64,000 nt of DNA from Synechocystis sp. LKSZ1 (GTDB lineage: Bacteria; Cyanobacteriota; Cyanobacteriia; Cyanobacteriales; Microcystaceae): contig NZ_AP031572.1 in NCBI RefSeq assembly GCF_040436315.1, positions 2,294,001 to 2,358,000 on the forward strand, written 5' to 3'. Positions 1 through 9,180 of the stretch are shown here, piece by piece (within the stretch, counting starts at the first letter, position 1; the number at the start of each line of letters is the position of its first letter). Both the position numbers and the translations under genes were made by a program. The notes under the pieces were generated by a model that saw only the letters and a list, made by a program, of their open reading frames with translations, was not told where the DNA came from and ran no database searches.

Positions 1-1
1 C

Positions 2-418
2 ATTTATTATTTTCTGCGGGAAAAATATCCCCATCTCGAAGGTCCTGCCCTCAAACAGGCCTGGCAAGCCGGAGAATTTCAGGATAATATTCCGGCCTTG
101 GTCGCTCGGGTGGCCCAGTTAGCCCTAGAGAACAATAATGACCTGGCACGTCAGGCCATGACCTTATTTATTGAGGCCTACGGGGCCGAGGCTGGCAATC
201 TCAGTTTAAAACTATTACCCTACGGCGGCCTCTACATTGCTGGGGGCATTGCACCTAAAATTTTGCCTTTATTAACGTCAGGACGCTTTATGCAGGTCTT
301 TTTGGCCAAGGGGCGTATGCAGGGCCTGCTCGAACAAATTCCCGTGGCCATCGTGCTCAATGAACAGGTGGGCCTGATGGGAGCAGGACGACGGGCCGCT
401 CAACTACTAGCAGATTAG
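2..418 (+). CDS. glk: Glucokinase, C-terminal part (5' end outside window)
   Basis: This is the C-terminal 138 residues of a glucokinase, which phosphorylates glucose with ATP in the cytoplasm at the entry to glycolysis. The frame is open from base 2, so the start and the N-terminal ATPase half lie upstream of the window. The piece contains the glycine-rich segment LPYGGLYIAGGIAPKIL and the tail GRFMQVFLAKGRMQGLL, both typical of bacterial Glk of the glucokinase/ROK-like fold and close to the cyanobacterial form. The gene converges on the jag-like gene, and the two stop codons share two bases (TAG at 416-418 and TAA of the other strand at 415-417), so neither has room for its own terminator between them. 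Identification rests on sequence recognition of the C-terminus only. Confidence 0.85.
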   Translation: MYYFLREKYPHLEGPALKQAWQAGEFQDNIPALVARVAQLALENNNDLARQAMTLFIEAYGAEAGNLSLKLLPYGGLYIAGGIAPKILPLLTSGRFMQVFLAKGRMQGLLEQIPVAIVLNEQVGLMGAGRRAAQLLAD

Positions 419-948
419 TCAAAAAACACCTGGAGAGGCGGTGGGGCAGTGCGGGGCCGTACAATCAGACGTCGATCGGGCTCTTGGCCCTGGCTTTCTG
501 TGACCAAATCCGCTTCTTTTTCAAAAAAGGTATGAATGAGGCGACGTTCTGCAGCAGATAGCGCTGGCATTTCTACTGGTTGCTGGGTTGATCTGACCTG
601 GGTGGCCGCTTGTTGCGACCACTCTAATAGCTGGGACTGGCGTTGCTGACGATAGTCCGCCATATCGACACTAATCAGAGCCGAATTTTCTAGAGACTCA
701 CCATCTGGAGAGCGGTTTAGAGTGGCATTTAGGAGGTACTGCAGGGCATCTAGGCCTTCGCCCCGTTCCCCCATCAGGCCCTTTATTTGGAGAGGATTCA
801 GGGCCTGGGGATCAATCATCAACCACATCCCCTGGGTTAGCACTGCGTCTTGTTTGTCTTCGGCGGTAATTGTCGCCGGCATGCCCATTAAGGTTAACAG
901 GGTCTCTAACCAGACCTGGCCTGACTGAGATGGATTTGCTAAGGTCAT
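415..948 (-). CDS. jag: Jag/KhpB-type R3H domain protein
   Basis: A 177-residue protein that I read as the cyanobacterial Jag/KhpB RNA-binding protein. The C-terminal part from about residue 125 has the R3H signature (ERRLIH, Arg-x3-His) followed by a charged tail. The N-terminal part (about residues 8-95) is KH-like, with the segment PLQIKGLMGERGEGLDALQYLL resembling the Jag KH region; the Jag N-terminal domain of Firmicutes is lacking. It is the last gene of the leftward cluster rpmH-rnpA-PH-yidC-jag, 93 bases after yidC, an arrangement conserved across many bacteria, which supports the call. Role inferred from the family: RNA binding linked to cell envelope or translation control. Confidence 0.8.
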   Translation of the reverse strand: MTLANPSQSGQVWLETLLTLMGMPATITAEDKQDAVLTQGMWLMIDPQALNPLQIKGLMGERGEGLDALQYLLNATLNRSPDGESLENSALISVDMADYRQQRQSQLLEWSQQAATQVRSTQQPVEMPALSAAERRLIHTFFEKEADLVTESQGQEPDRRLIVRPRTAPPPLQVFFD

Positions 949-982
949 GTTACCTTTATCTCTACTGCTTTAGAGGGTGAAG

Positions 983-999
983 TCCCCCAAGGAGGGGGA
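983..999. repeat. Short GC hairpin between jag and yidC
   Basis: TCCCCC (983-988) and GGGGGA (994-999) form a perfect 6-bp stem around a 5-base loop in the 93-base gap between yidC and jag. It has no T-run on the transcribed strand, so it is a poor intrinsic terminator. It could be an mRNA processing or stabilising hairpin, or a relative of the CCCCTT/AAGGGG dispersed repeat seen elsewhere in the window. Confidence 0.4.
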
Positions 1000-1041
1000 T
1001 AGTAGGGGTCTATGAATCGTCTTAAAGACAGTCAGTACAGC

Positions 1042-2193
1042 CTAGGAGGTTTTCTCTTTCTTTTTGCCTTTCTTCTCGAAGGGCAGGGCTTCCCTGTTCT
1101 GGGCGGCCTTTTCCTGCTGGTCTAGGAGCTTTTGCAGGTTTTCGGGGAGAGGTTCCCGCATTAAAATCACCGTTTGTAGGGTCTGGAAGACATTGGCTAA
1201 AACGATGTACATCAACACCCCTGCCGGCAAAGGGAAAAATAAAAACATGCCACTGAACAAAATCGGAGTAATTTTATTAATGGTTTGTTGCTGCTGGGCT
1301 TGGGGATTATTGCTCGTGCCACCGGCGGCTCCTGATAGTTCTTGGTTCAAGTAAATACTGAAGCCAAAGAAAACGATCATACCCAGAATGTCCCAGTTAA
1401 TTTCGCCATTTTCCCCCGTTACGCCGACTTGGCCCAAGGCCTTGATAAACAAGAAACCCGTCTTAGCTGCGATCCCCGGTACGGTAACTTGCACCGTCGC
1501 ATCTCCTGGGGTTAGGGCCGCTAGACTGCCATCGGCGGTAACAGCCACATGCTCACTCCCCTTGGTGATGCTATAGGTCGGGATTAACGTATTTTTTTCT
1601 GCCTCCGTTACCACTTGTTCCAGCGCTTTACCTTCGCTGGTCTGTAAAGTAATCTGAGCAGACTGGCCGGCTCCGAGACGATTGCCACCAGGGAGGACAG
1701 CACTAATAGGGTAGTGAATGGCCTCATCGATATAAATATTTTGGGCCTTGGTGGCATAGCTCTGAGGCACAATTTGGGTAATTTGTTCCTGGGGTAAAAC
1801 CTGGACATCCACCGTGTAATTGATGTCAGAGAAGGGTGAGCCTCGCAGCGTCGCAAAGAGAGCGAAGAGAATCGGCATCTGGAGTAGCAGGGGCAAGCAA
1901 CCTGCCAAGGGATTGCCAAACTCCTGCATTAATTTACCCATTTCCTCCTGCTGTTTAGCCGGGTCATCCTTATAACGGCGCTGAATCTCCTCCTGGCGCT
2001 CTTTCATCAGCGGTTGGGTAATTCGCATTTTCCGCATGTTGCGAATCTGCCCTGCACTCAAGGGATATAGGCCTAGGCGAATGACCAAGGTGAGGGCAAT
2101 AATAGCAAATCCATAGCTATGCACAATCCCGAAGAAAAAATCCAGGATAGGCAACATGATATTGGTCGAGATAAATCCGATACCGAAGTCCAT
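1042..2193 (-). CDS. yidC: YidC/Oxa1 membrane protein insertase
   Basis: A 383-residue membrane insertase of the YidC/Oxa1/Alb3 family, which places proteins, including photosynthetic ones, in the plasma and thylakoid membranes. Visible features are the first hydrophobic segment (about residues 10-38), the conserved groove arginine at residue 39 in VIRLGLYP, the charged cytoplasmic loop with [15 protein letters not shown], and the segment [21 protein letters not shown]. Later membrane segments lie near 265-285 and 310-345, followed by a lysine-rich tail ([10 protein letters not shown]) suited to ribosome contact. Between about residues 120 and 260 there is a large non-membrane insertion with a beta-rich, bacterial-Ig-like look ([20 protein letters not shown]). 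It sits between the PH-domain gene and jag in the rpmH-rnpA cluster. Confidence 0.93.
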   Translation of the reverse strand: MDFGIGFISTNIMLPILDFFFGIVHSYGFAIIALTLVIRLGLYPLSAGQIRNMRKMRITQPLMKERQEEIQRRYKDDPAKQQEEMGKLMQEFGNPLAGCLPLLLQMPILFALFATLRGSPFSDINYTVDVQVLPQEQITQIVPQSYATKAQNIYIDEAIHYPISAVLPGGNRLGAGQSAQITLQTSEGKALEQVVTEAEKNTLIPTYSITKGSEHVAVTADGSLAALTPGDATVQVTVPGIAAKTGFLFIKALGQVGVTGENGEINWDILGMIVFFGFSIYLNQELSGAAGGTSNNPQAQQQQTINKITPILFSGMFLFFPLPAGVLMYIVLANVFQTLQTVILMREPLPENLQKLLDQQEKAAQNREALPFEKKGKKKEKTS

Positions 2194-2288
2194 TCGTTTA
2201 ACTCTTTAGTCTTGATGGCGGAAAAAGTAAGCTGAGAAGCGGCTGATAATTAGCAGAATGATGGGGGGGATGAGATTCCCCCATTGGC

Positions 2289-2684
2289 TTAATTGCTAGT
2301 AATGGCTTCAAGGGAACGTCCAGTCTTAGCGGCGACGCGCTCTGACATATAGTCACAAATTTCCCGGAATTTGGGCATGGCCCGCAGTTCTAGACGGCTT
2401 TTATCGTTGAGAACCACAACGACATCCCCCCAAAGACCAATACCTCGGGGAATTTTTACAATTTTACTGACTTCTCCGTAGACAATGTCGGTACGGTCAC
2501 GTCCCATCCATCCCCCAGTTACGGAAATGCGACGGTCAGTAATTTTGTAGCGTAACCAAATGGCCCGCACAATTGCCCCAATGGTTAGGGGTAAAAAAAT
2601 AACGGTAAAACCTAACAGAATATTGATAATCAAATCCCCTATGTGGGGGCCGCCTTCATAATAGGTTGTCTCTCTAATGCCCAT
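2289..2684 (-). CDS. PH domain-containing (bPH2-type) membrane protein
   Basis: A 131-residue protein with one long hydrophobic segment (about residues 17-46) followed by a bacterial pleckstrin-homology-like domain with the RRISVTGGWMGRDRTDIVYGEV strand pattern typical of the YdbT/bPH2 family. In cyanobacteria a gene of this type regularly lies between rnpA and yidC, as here. Its start overlaps the end of rnpA by 11 bases, so the two are very likely translationally coupled. The molecular function is unknown; the position next to yidC suggests a membrane or protein-insertion role, which is only inference. Confidence 0.8.
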   Translation of the reverse strand: MGIRETTYYEGGPHIGDLIINILLGFTVIFLPLTIGAIVRAIWLRYKITDRRISVTGGWMGRDRTDIVYGEVSKIVKIPRGIGLWGDVVVVLNDKSRLELRAMPKFREICDYMSERVAAKTGRSLEAITSN

Positions 2685-3030
2685 GATTCATAATCCCAGC
2701 TTGCTTAAATAACTGCTCCAATTCTCGCAAAAAATGTTCATATTTGCATAGGACAGCACTGGGCAACACCACAACGATGACATTAAAGCCCCCGGCCAAG
2801 TTAGGACGTTGGGATAATAAAATCGCCCGGAGTTGACGTTTAATCCGGTTACGCACCACGGCTTTTTTACTGACTTTTTGGCTCACAGCTATGCCAAAAC
2901 GACTCTGGTTTAGACGAGGATCTGGTAAAACCCGCAGGAGGAGATACATTCCCCGATAGCGCTTGCCTTGCTGATACGTTGCCTGGAAGTCTTGCCAGTG
3001 CTTGAGCCGCAGGGGTTTTGGTAATCCCAC
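2674..3030 (-). CDS. rnpA: Ribonuclease P protein component
   Basis: The 118-residue protein subunit of RNase P, which with the catalytic RNA matures the 5' ends of tRNAs. It shows the family core RFGIAVSQKVSKKAVVRNRIKRQLR (about residues 40-66) with the RNR motif, and a basic N-terminus (MGLPKPLRLKHWQDF). The start is GTG at 3030-3028, and the size is normal for the family. It lies 25 bases downstream of rpmH, the near-universal bacterial arrangement, and its 3' end overlaps the PH-domain gene. Expected to be co-transcribed with rpmH. Confidence 0.95.
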   Translation of the reverse strand: MGLPKPLRLKHWQDFQATYQQGKRYRGMYLLLRVLPDPRLNQSRFGIAVSQKVSKKAVVRNRIKRQLRAILLSQRPNLAGGFNVIVVVLPSAVLCKYEHFLRELEQLFKQAGIMNHGH

Positions 3031-3055
3031 CTAGATGATGACGACAACGGCTAGT

Positions 3056-3193
3056 CTAGACTGCAAGTTGGTGACGCCCTTTTTTGCGTCTGGCCTGGAT
3101 CACCTTGCGACCATTGTGGGTTTTCATCCGAGCCCGAAAGCCAGAGGTTCTTTTTTGTTTGCGGCTAGTGCCGCCCAGGGTACGTTGGGTCAT
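3056..3193 (-). CDS. rpmH: 50S ribosomal protein L34
   Basis: A 45-residue, strongly basic protein read directly from the minus strand (ATG at 3193-3191, TAG at 3058-3056). It begins [19 protein letters not shown], continues [20 protein letters not shown] and ends RHQLAV, matching the L34 family over its whole length. L34 is a small protein of the large ribosomal subunit. It heads the leftward cluster with rnpA, so the promoter should lie in 3194-3262. The call is certain from sequence and context. Confidence 0.97.
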   Translation of the reverse strand: MTQRTLGGTSRKQKRTSGFRARMKTHNGRKVIQARRKKGRHQLAV

Positions 3194-3262
3194 GGGATTT
3201 ACTCAAGGAAATAAGAACAAAAAAACACAGTCTTTAATTATACCACTGAAGACCCATCTTGA

Positions 3263-3796
3263 TTAGCGCTGAATGCTGACGATCCAAGTACCTACGTAAA
3301 GGCGCAGAGGAATATCGCCAGAGGCCGTGACATCACAGACGAAATAGTAGGTACCCCAAGTGGGATTTTTGACGTTAGACAAGACAATATCTACCTTGGT
3401 ATTGGGGTCGATAGGTTGAGCCAGACTAATTTCTAGGAAGCGACTTTCCTTGTCCCAGACCACACTCTCTAGGGGAACAGAACCCGATTTAGTACGGACA
3501 TCGATGGATTGGGTATCAAATTTACCATCGAAGTTGGCTGGATAGGAGATGTAAAAGCGACTGGCTCCTTGGGTTAGTTTTTTTGCCGGGATATAGAGTT
3601 TATAGCGGTCCCATTCATTGGGGAAGCCCCCGAATTGGAGGTAATAGTCCAAAATATCTTTGCGGTCAACACCACTGAAGATGGTAAAACCGGAATTTCC
3701 TTGGGCCAGAACAAAGACCGGTAAGCCAAAGAGCAGGGTACCACTCAGCGCTAGTAGCGCTAGAGTTTTTTTCGTTAAGGCGTGGGCTAACATCAT
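3263..3796 (-). CDS. DUF2808 domain-containing secreted protein
   Basis: A 177-residue protein with a clear signal peptide: Lys-Lys at residues 9-10, a hydrophobic stretch to about residue 29, and an Ala-x-Ala-like end at VLAQG (about residues 29-33). The mature part fits the cyanobacterial DUF2808 family, with motifs RFYISYPANFDGKFD and NPTWGTYYFVCDVTASGDIPLRLYVGTW. The family has no known function; members are predicted periplasmic or lumenal beta-rich proteins. It is transcribed away from rpmH by only 69 bases in the same direction, and may be a separate unit. A second Met at position 2 leaves the exact start ambiguous by one codon. Confidence 0.85.
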   Translation of the reverse strand: MMLAHALTKKTLALLALSGTLLFGLPVFVLAQGNSGFTIFSGVDRKDILDYYLQFGGFPNEWDRYKLYIPAKKLTQGASRFYISYPANFDGKFDTQSIDVRTKSGSVPLESVVWDKESRFLEISLAQPIDPNTKVDIVLSNVKNPTWGTYYFVCDVTASGDIPLRLYVGTWIVSIQR

Positions 3797-4002
3797 TGTT
3801 TTCTGCTAATTACGTCTGCCAAAATTGAGGGGGATCCTCGCTGGTTTAGCCTAACATAGTCCTACGGTTGCTTTGGGAAGTGTTTCATCCAGCTAATCAA
3901 CTGTCTTTGGCTTCCATAATTCCTAAGATATTTTAAGGAATTTCGTCAGCCCTTGGGGATCATTCTAAGATGCAGGGGTGATTTTAGACCCATGCCAAGC
4001 TT

Positions 4003-5601
4003 ATGACCCTTGCCGTTACGGATGTTGCTCCGACCTCTGGGGAATCATCCCAATCCTCGCCACGCCCAAAGATCATTGGAATTCCCCGCGAATCCTACCC
4101 CCACGAATGCCGAGTGGCCGCTACGCCAGATACGGTCAAGAAATTGCAAAAACTCGGTTTTGAGGTCTGGTTAGAGTCGGGGGCCGGAGAACAAGCCAAT
4201 TTTCCCGATGCCCTCTACCAAGAACAGGGCTGTCAGATCACCCCGGATCGACAGAAACTCTTCGAGACTGCTGATATTTTGCTCAAGGTGCGCCAACCCT
4301 CTCTAGAAGAGGTAGAGGCCCTGCCCCTGGGCAAAACCCTGATTAGCTTTATCTGGCCCGCCCAAAATCCTGCCCTTTTAGAACAATTGGCTGGTAAACA
4401 AGCGACGGTACTGGCCATGGATGCCGTACCACGCATTAGTCGTGCCCAAAAGTTAGACGCCCTCAGCTCCATGGCCAATATTGCTGGCTATCGGGCCGTC
4501 ATCGAAGCGGCCAACCGGTTTGGCCGTTTTTTCACGGGCCAAATTACGGCGGCTGGAAAGGTTCCCCCTGCTAAGGTTTTGGTGATTGGAGCTGGGGTCG
4601 CTGGCCTGGCGGCCATTGGCACGGCGAAAAGCCTCGGGGCCATTGTCCGGGCCTTTGATACCCGTCCCGTCGTCAAGGAGCAGGTGGAAAGCCTTGGAGG
4701 AGAATTCCTGGAACTTCAGTTTGAGGAAGATGGCAGTGGCGCAGGCGGCTATGCCAAGGTGATGAGTAAGGAATTTATTGAAGCTGAAATGGCCCTATTC
4801 GCCGCCCAGGCCCAGGAGGTCGATATCATCATCACCACGGCCCTGATTCCCGGTAAACCTGCGCCTAAATTGATCACAGAGGCCATGGTTCAGAGTATGC
4901 GCCAAGGCTCGGTCATTGTGGATCTCGCGGCGGAACAAGGAGGCAATTGTGAAGTCACCAAACCGGGCGAGGTTTACGAATACAACGGCGTGACGATTAT
5001 CGGTTACACGGACTTACCGAGCCGTATGGCCAATCAATCCAGCCAACTCTATGGCACCAACCTTTGGCATTTACTCAAGGATATGGGGGGGGCAGAAAAC
5101 TACACCGTCAATACCGAAGATGAGGTGGTGCGCGGGGCCTTGGTTTTACACGAAGGTAAGATCACCTGGCCGCCACCTCCCCTCCCTCAAGCGCCCCCCC
5201 CCCCTCCCGCTACAGCTTCATCAGTTATCTCGACAGGGGCCACAGAACCTGCACCAACTGGTAACAAAAATCTGGTTTGGCTGCTGTTGGGGGCCTTGGC
5301 CCTGGTGGGCATTGGTCTAGGCGCCCCGTCTTCGTTCCTCTCTCACCTCACCGTCTTTGTGTTGGCCTGTGTTGTGGGCTGGCAGGTGATCTGGAATGTT
5401 GCTCCGGCCCTGCATACCCCCCTGATGAGTGTCACCAATGCCATCAGTGGCATCATTATTATCGGCGGCATGCTCCAGATTTCTGGCCCTCTCCAAAGCC
5501 CAACCACAATTCTGGGGATAATTGCCATCCTAGTCGGCACCATCAATATTTCCGGGGGCTTCCTGGTAACCCAGCGAATGCTCAAGATGTTCAGAAAATA
5601 A
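4003..5601 (+). CDS. pntA: NAD(P) transhydrogenase subunit alpha
   Basis: A 532-residue alpha subunit of the proton-translocating transhydrogenase, which moves hydride between NADH and NADP at the membrane. Residues about 22-390 form the NAD-binding domain I, related to alanine dehydrogenase, with the Rossmann motif [11 protein letters not shown] starting at residue 196. A proline-rich linker ([13 protein letters not shown], near residues 390-405) leads to three or four membrane segments (about 425-525), so the soluble and membrane parts are fused as in Escherichia coli rather than split into A1 and A2. The next gene, 108 bases downstream, is pntB, and the two form an operon. Start chosen at the ATG giving [10 protein letters not shown]; the conserved region begins at PKIIGIPRE. 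Confidence 0.95.
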   Translation: MTLAVTDVAPTSGESSQSSPRPKIIGIPRESYPHECRVAATPDTVKKLQKLGFEVWLESGAGEQANFPDALYQEQGCQITPDRQKLFETADILLKVRQPSLEEVEALPLGKTLISFIWPAQNPALLEQLAGKQATVLAMDAVPRISRAQKLDALSSMANIAGYRAVIEAANRFGRFFTGQITAAGKVPPAKVLVIGAGVAGLAAIGTAKSLGAIVRAFDTRPVVKEQVESLGGEFLELQFEEDGSGAGGYAKVMSKEFIEAEMALFAAQAQEVDIIITTALIPGKPAPKLITEAMVQSMRQGSVIVDLAAEQGGNCEVTKPGEVYEYNGVTIIGYTDLPSRMANQSSQLYGTNLWHLLKDMGGAENYTVNTEDEVVRGALVLHEGKITWPPPPLPQAPPPPPATASSVISTGATEPAPTGNKNLVWLLLGALALVGIGLGAPSSFLSHLTVFVLACVVGWQVIWNVAPALHTPLMSVTNAISGIIIIGGMLQISGPLQSPTTILGIIAILVGTINISGGFLVTQRMLKMFRK

Positions 5602-5709
5602 GTTTCTTGAGTTCAAATGACTAAGCCAAGGACAATACTAAAGCACTGCAACCGCGCTGAATTCCCTTGGCTAGCAAAAATTTCCGAATAGTTCATTCCT
5701 TTGCCCATT

Positions 5710-7158
5710 ATGTCCAACAGCTTACAGACGGTGGCCTATATTGCCGCCAGTGTTCTTTTCATTTTTAGTCTAGGGGGCCTGGCCAATCAGGAAACCGCCC
5801 GACGGGGAAATTGGCTTGGTATCGCCGGGATGGTTTTGGCCTTTATCGCTACAGCTCTGAGTCCCCAGTTTCAGGGTTATGGGCCTCTAGTAGTGGCCAT
5901 TGTGCCGGCCGTGCTGGTGGGTTTTCTGCTGGCCTCCCGTGTTGCCATGACCTCCATGCCTGAGTTGGTGGCCATTCTCCATAGTTTTGTCGGACTAGCG
6001 GCCGTATTGGTCGGGATTGGTAACTACCTGGCCCCGGAGGCCGGTTTGACAGGAGCAGAGGCCACCATTCACCAGATTGAAATCTATCTGGGCGTTTTTA
6101 TTGGGGCTGTCACTTTTACCGGTTCCATTATCGCCTTCGGCAAACTGCGGGCTCTGATTAGTAGTAAACCGTTACTTTTACCGGCCCGTCATTTTTTAAA
6201 TCTTGGCCTGTTAACTGCCGTCATCATTCTGGGCTGGCAGTTTATGGTTCTGGACAACCCCCAGGGCCTAAATCCCTTGCTGATCATGACGGGATTAGCG
6301 GGACTTTTAGGAATTCACCTCGTCGCGGCCATTGGGGGGGCTGATATGCCCGTTGTTATTTCTATGCTCAATAGCTATTCCGGTTGGGCAGCGGCGGCGG
6401 CAGGTTTTATGCTCTCCAACGACCTGCTAATCATCACTGGGGCATTGGTAGGCAGTAGTGGGGCCATCCTAAGCTACATCATGTGCCGAGCCATGAACCG
6501 TTCTTTCCTGAGTGTGATTCTTGGGGGCTTTGGTGAAGGGGCCAGTGCGGTGTCAGGCCCTAAAACCGACAATACGCCCGTCGGCACGGTAACAGCTACC
6601 ACCGTCGAAGACGTAGCGGAACTCCTCAACCAGGCCCAGAGCGTGATTATTACCCCTGGTTACGGCATGGCCGTGGCCCAGGCCCAGCACGCTGTTTCGG
6701 ACATTACTAAACTGCTCCGGGGCAAAAAAATCCCCGTTCGGTTTGGCATTCACCCGGTGGCGGGGCGTTTACCGGGCCACATGAACGTCCTTCTCGCTGA
6801 AGCCAATGTGCCCTACGACATCGTACTGGAAATGGACGAAATTAACGAAGATTTCCCAGAAACTGACGTTGTTCTCGTGATTGGGGCCAATGATACGGTC
6901 AACCCCAGTGCCCTGGAGGATCCCCAGAGTCCCATTGCCGGAATGCCCGTCCTAGAAGTCTGGAAAGCTAATCATGTTGTAGTCATGAAACGGAGTATGG
7001 CCTCGGGCTATGCCGGGGTAGAAAATCCTCTGTTCTACAAAGACAATACCCAGATGCTTTTTGGGGACGCCAAGCAAAACGTCGATGCCATTCTGGCTTG
7101 TCTCCGGTCTCATCAAGATGCGGGAGCAAAGGCGGCCCAGGTGCCCCTAGGCGTCTAA
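5710..7158 (+). CDS. pntB: NAD(P) transhydrogenase subunit beta
   Basis: The 482-residue beta subunit, carrying the remaining membrane helices (about eight segments in residues 1-270) and the C-terminal NADP-binding domain III (about 300-475) with the motif [14 protein letters not shown] and the later [14 protein letters not shown]. Together with PntA it forms the proton-pumping transhydrogenase that supplies NADPH or dissipates it. I choose ATG at 5710 ([13 protein letters not shown]); an in-frame TTG nine bases upstream is less likely. The 108-base gap from pntA contains no gene and no obvious terminator. Confidence 0.95.
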   Translation: MSNSLQTVAYIAASVLFIFSLGGLANQETARRGNWLGIAGMVLAFIATALSPQFQGYGPLVVAIVPAVLVGFLLASRVAMTSMPELVAILHSFVGLAAVLVGIGNYLAPEAGLTGAEATIHQIEIYLGVFIGAVTFTGSIIAFGKLRALISSKPLLLPARHFLNLGLLTAVIILGWQFMVLDNPQGLNPLLIMTGLAGLLGIHLVAAIGGADMPVVISMLNSYSGWAAAAAGFMLSNDLLIITGALVGSSGAILSYIMCRAMNRSFLSVILGGFGEGASAVSGPKTDNTPVGTVTATTVEDVAELLNQAQSVIITPGYGMAVAQAQHAVSDITKLLRGKKIPVRFGIHPVAGRLPGHMNVLLAEANVPYDIVLEMDEINEDFPETDVVLVIGANDTVNPSALEDPQSPIAGMPVLEVWKANHVVVMKRSMASGYAGVENPLFYKDNTQMLFGDAKQNVDAILACLRSHQDAGAKAAQVPLGV

Positions 7159-7200
7159 TACTACCTCTCTGGAGCCTTCCACCACACAACTGGTACCTAT

Positions 7201-7247
7201 CCTGTCCTCCCCTTTGCAAGGGGAGGTGCCGAAGGCGGAGGGGTAAA
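7201..7247. repeat. Dispersed intergenic repeat, copy 1
   Basis: A roughly 45-bp element with a hairpin (CTCCCCTT / AAGGGGAG around a 3-base loop) followed by GGTGCCGAAGGCGGAGGGGT. Copies with few differences lie at 30931-30975 and 51219-51260, always between genes and in the same orientation on this strand. No flanking target duplications or coding sequence are seen. This copy lies in the 250-base gap between the convergent genes pntB and amt; the rest of that gap shows nothing else I can name apart from the amt terminator. Confidence 0.7.
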
Positions 7248-7379
7248 AAATCTGTAGTCTCCTAGTTTGGAGGATTAGACTAGAGGACATTGGCGGCAAT
7301 TAGGGCCCTCAAAAAAGGAGAGTAGAAAAAGCCCAAATCTGGACTTAATCTACTCATCCCAACCACGATTATGAAGCTC

Positions 7380-7409
7380 AAAAAAACTGGAGCTTTCGGC
7401 GGCCGAGCT
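7380..7409 (-). terminator. Probable intrinsic terminator of amt
   Basis: On the minus strand, overlapping the amt stop codon, AGCTCGG and CCGAAAGCT form an imperfect stem (AGCT pairing plus CGG/CCG with a two-A bulge, 7391-7409), followed after CCAG by a run of seven T (7386-7380). The geometry fits a rho-independent terminator, though the stem is short. Confidence 0.45.
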
Positions 7410-8956
7410 TACTCAGCACCACTCCCCACAAAGGCATCAACATCCTTCACAAAACCTGTGTAGGCTTCCATGCCGTGTTCGCCAATATCCAGACCCATGA
7501 GTTCCTCGTCCTTCTTGACTCGAATTCCGAGGGTTTGTTTCAGGATAAACCAAGCCAGGACACTAAAGGCAACGGTAAAGGCCCCAATGGCCACAATCCC
7601 GATAATTTGATTGATTAGGAGTCCAACGCCACCACCGTAGAACAGACCACTAGCCGCACCTTCCGCAGGAGCAATGGGGTTTTTGGGGTCGGCCAAAAGA
7701 CCCACTGCGAGGGTTCCCCAGGTACCATTAACCAAGTGAACAGAAACCGCACCTACGGGGTCATCAACCTTAATACTGTCGAAAAAGCCAACAGCATAGA
7801 CAACGAGGATACCGGCAATACTACCGACTAGAATCGCTCCCCAGTAGGAGAAAACATTACAGCCTGCAGTGACGCCGACTAAGCCCGCCAAAATACCATT
7901 AATGATCATACTGAGGTCGGGCTTACCATCCTTTGCCCAGCAAGTCGCCGTTGCGGCAATCCCTCCGGCGGCCCCCGCCAGGTTCGTGGTCACAGCAATG
8001 TAGGCACAATCTGGAGAAGCAGCTAATTGGGAACCGGGGTTAAAGCCAAACCAGCCAATCCAGAGAATTAAACAACCAAGGGTCGCAATACTGAGGTTAT
8101 GGCCGGGAATCGCACTAGGACGACCATCAACATACTTGCCAATGCGAGGCCCGAGAATAATAGCTCCCACCAGAGCGGCCCAACCACCAACGGAGTGAAC
8201 CACAGTAGAACCAGCAAAGTCACGGAAGCCTAGAGTACTAAGCCAGCCACCTCCCCAGGCCCAGTGGCCGGTGATGGGGTAAGAAATCCCTACTAGGAGC
8301 AGACTGAAGATAATAAAGTCAACAAATTTAATGCGCTCCGCCACCGCCCCAGAAACGATCGTGGCGGCGGTACCAGCGAAGGCTACCTGGAAAAGGAAAA
8401 AAACGGGAACGGGCAGGCCTTCGGGGAAGGGCTTGAGGCCATAGGTCTCTGAGGCACCACTCACAAACCAGCCACCAAGGCCCAGGAAGGGACTGCCGTC
8501 TGCACCAAACATCAAAGAAAAACCAATGGCCCAGAAAGCAATGGTAGCCAGAGCAAAGACGATCAGGTTTTTGGTCAAAATGTTAACGGCATTTTTTTGA
8601 CGACAGAGGCCAGCCTCCAGCATACAAAAACCGGCATTCATGAAAATAACCAAAATGGCCGCGATTAGAATCCAGATGGCATCTAATGTCCCTTTCAGGG
8701 TAGCGACATTTGCGTTAACACTTTCAACGGTGATATTGACAACTTCGGTACTTTGGGCAGTCGCCGCTGCATGCCAGGCCACGACAATAAGAGCAGACAG
8801 AGGAACGCTGGCAAACCAGTAGGAAGTAAATAAAGGCTGGAGGAAACCCAGTCCACTGCGCCAATCTTCCTGGAGAGGTAATTGCTGACGGGATCGAACC
8901 CTGTCCGCGGAATTAACATAATCCACGGTCTTCTTCGTTAGAATCTGCTTAGACAT
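7409..8956 (-). CDS. amt: Ammonium transporter Amt
   Basis: A 515-residue Amt/Mep/Rh transporter that imports ammonium across the plasma membrane. An N-terminal extension with a hydrophobic stretch ending AATAQS (about residues 45-69) looks like a signal peptide before the first true helix. The family core is plain: [26 protein letters not shown], the signature region [14 protein letters not shown]-like (here [20 protein letters not shown]), conserved pore histidines in VVHSVGG and VHLVNG, and about eleven helices in total. Length agrees with the cyanobacterial Amt1 class. Such genes are usually under NtcA nitrogen control; a candidate site is listed upstream. No glnB gene lies beside it. Confidence 0.95.
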   Translation of the reverse strand: MSKQILTKKTVDYVNSADRVRSRQQLPLQEDWRSGLGFLQPLFTSYWFASVPLSALIVVAWHAAATAQSTEVVNITVESVNANVATLKGTLDAIWILIAAILVIFMNAGFCMLEAGLCRQKNAVNILTKNLIVFALATIAFWAIGFSLMFGADGSPFLGLGGWFVSGASETYGLKPFPEGLPVPVFFLFQVAFAGTAATIVSGAVAERIKFVDFIIFSLLLVGISYPITGHWAWGGGWLSTLGFRDFAGSTVVHSVGGWAALVGAIILGPRIGKYVDGRPSAIPGHNLSIATLGCLILWIGWFGFNPGSQLAASPDCAYIAVTTNLAGAAGGIAATATCWAKDGKPDLSMIINGILAGLVGVTAGCNVFSYWGAILVGSIAGILVVYAVGFFDSIKVDDPVGAVSVHLVNGTWGTLAVGLLADPKNPIAPAEGAASGLFYGGGVGLLINQIIGIVAIGAFTVAFSVLAWFILKQTLGIRVKKDEELMGLDIGEHGMEAYTGFVKDVDAFVGSGAE

Positions 8957-9012
8957 CTTGATTTAATCGCTTACGTTTGACTAATTAATCTCTCAAAGAC
9001 CCGTCTCATCCG

Positions 9013-9026
9013 GTATAAATTCGGAC
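9013..9026 (-). promoter_or_regulatory. Candidate NtcA site upstream of amt
   Basis: Read on the minus strand the sequence is GTC-N8-TAC, one mismatch from the NtcA consensus GTA-N8-TAC. About 24 bases downstream lies TTAATT, a possible -10 element, close to the 22-23 base spacing of class II NtcA promoters. Ammonium transporter genes are classic NtcA targets in cyanobacteria, which raises the prior. A single 6-base match with a mismatch is weak evidence alone. Confidence 0.3.
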
Positions 9027-9180
9027 TAAAAAGGGGGGGAAATACCGAAGAAATGAAGGTTCCTAGGGATTTATCAGGTGTTAAGACTTACAGATTATTT
9101 ATATTTTCTTTACTTTCTTTCTGTATTTTTAATTACAGAAGCAGTTCTAAGGCCCACTTCTTTCGGTCTCGGGACTGGTA

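Noticed and set aside
1608-1919. 103-residue minus-strand frame within yidC
   Set aside because: It overlaps yidC on the same strand in another frame; yidC is certain.
3084-3266. Plus-strand frame over rpmH
   Set aside because: rpmH on the minus strand matches ribosomal protein L34 over its full length.
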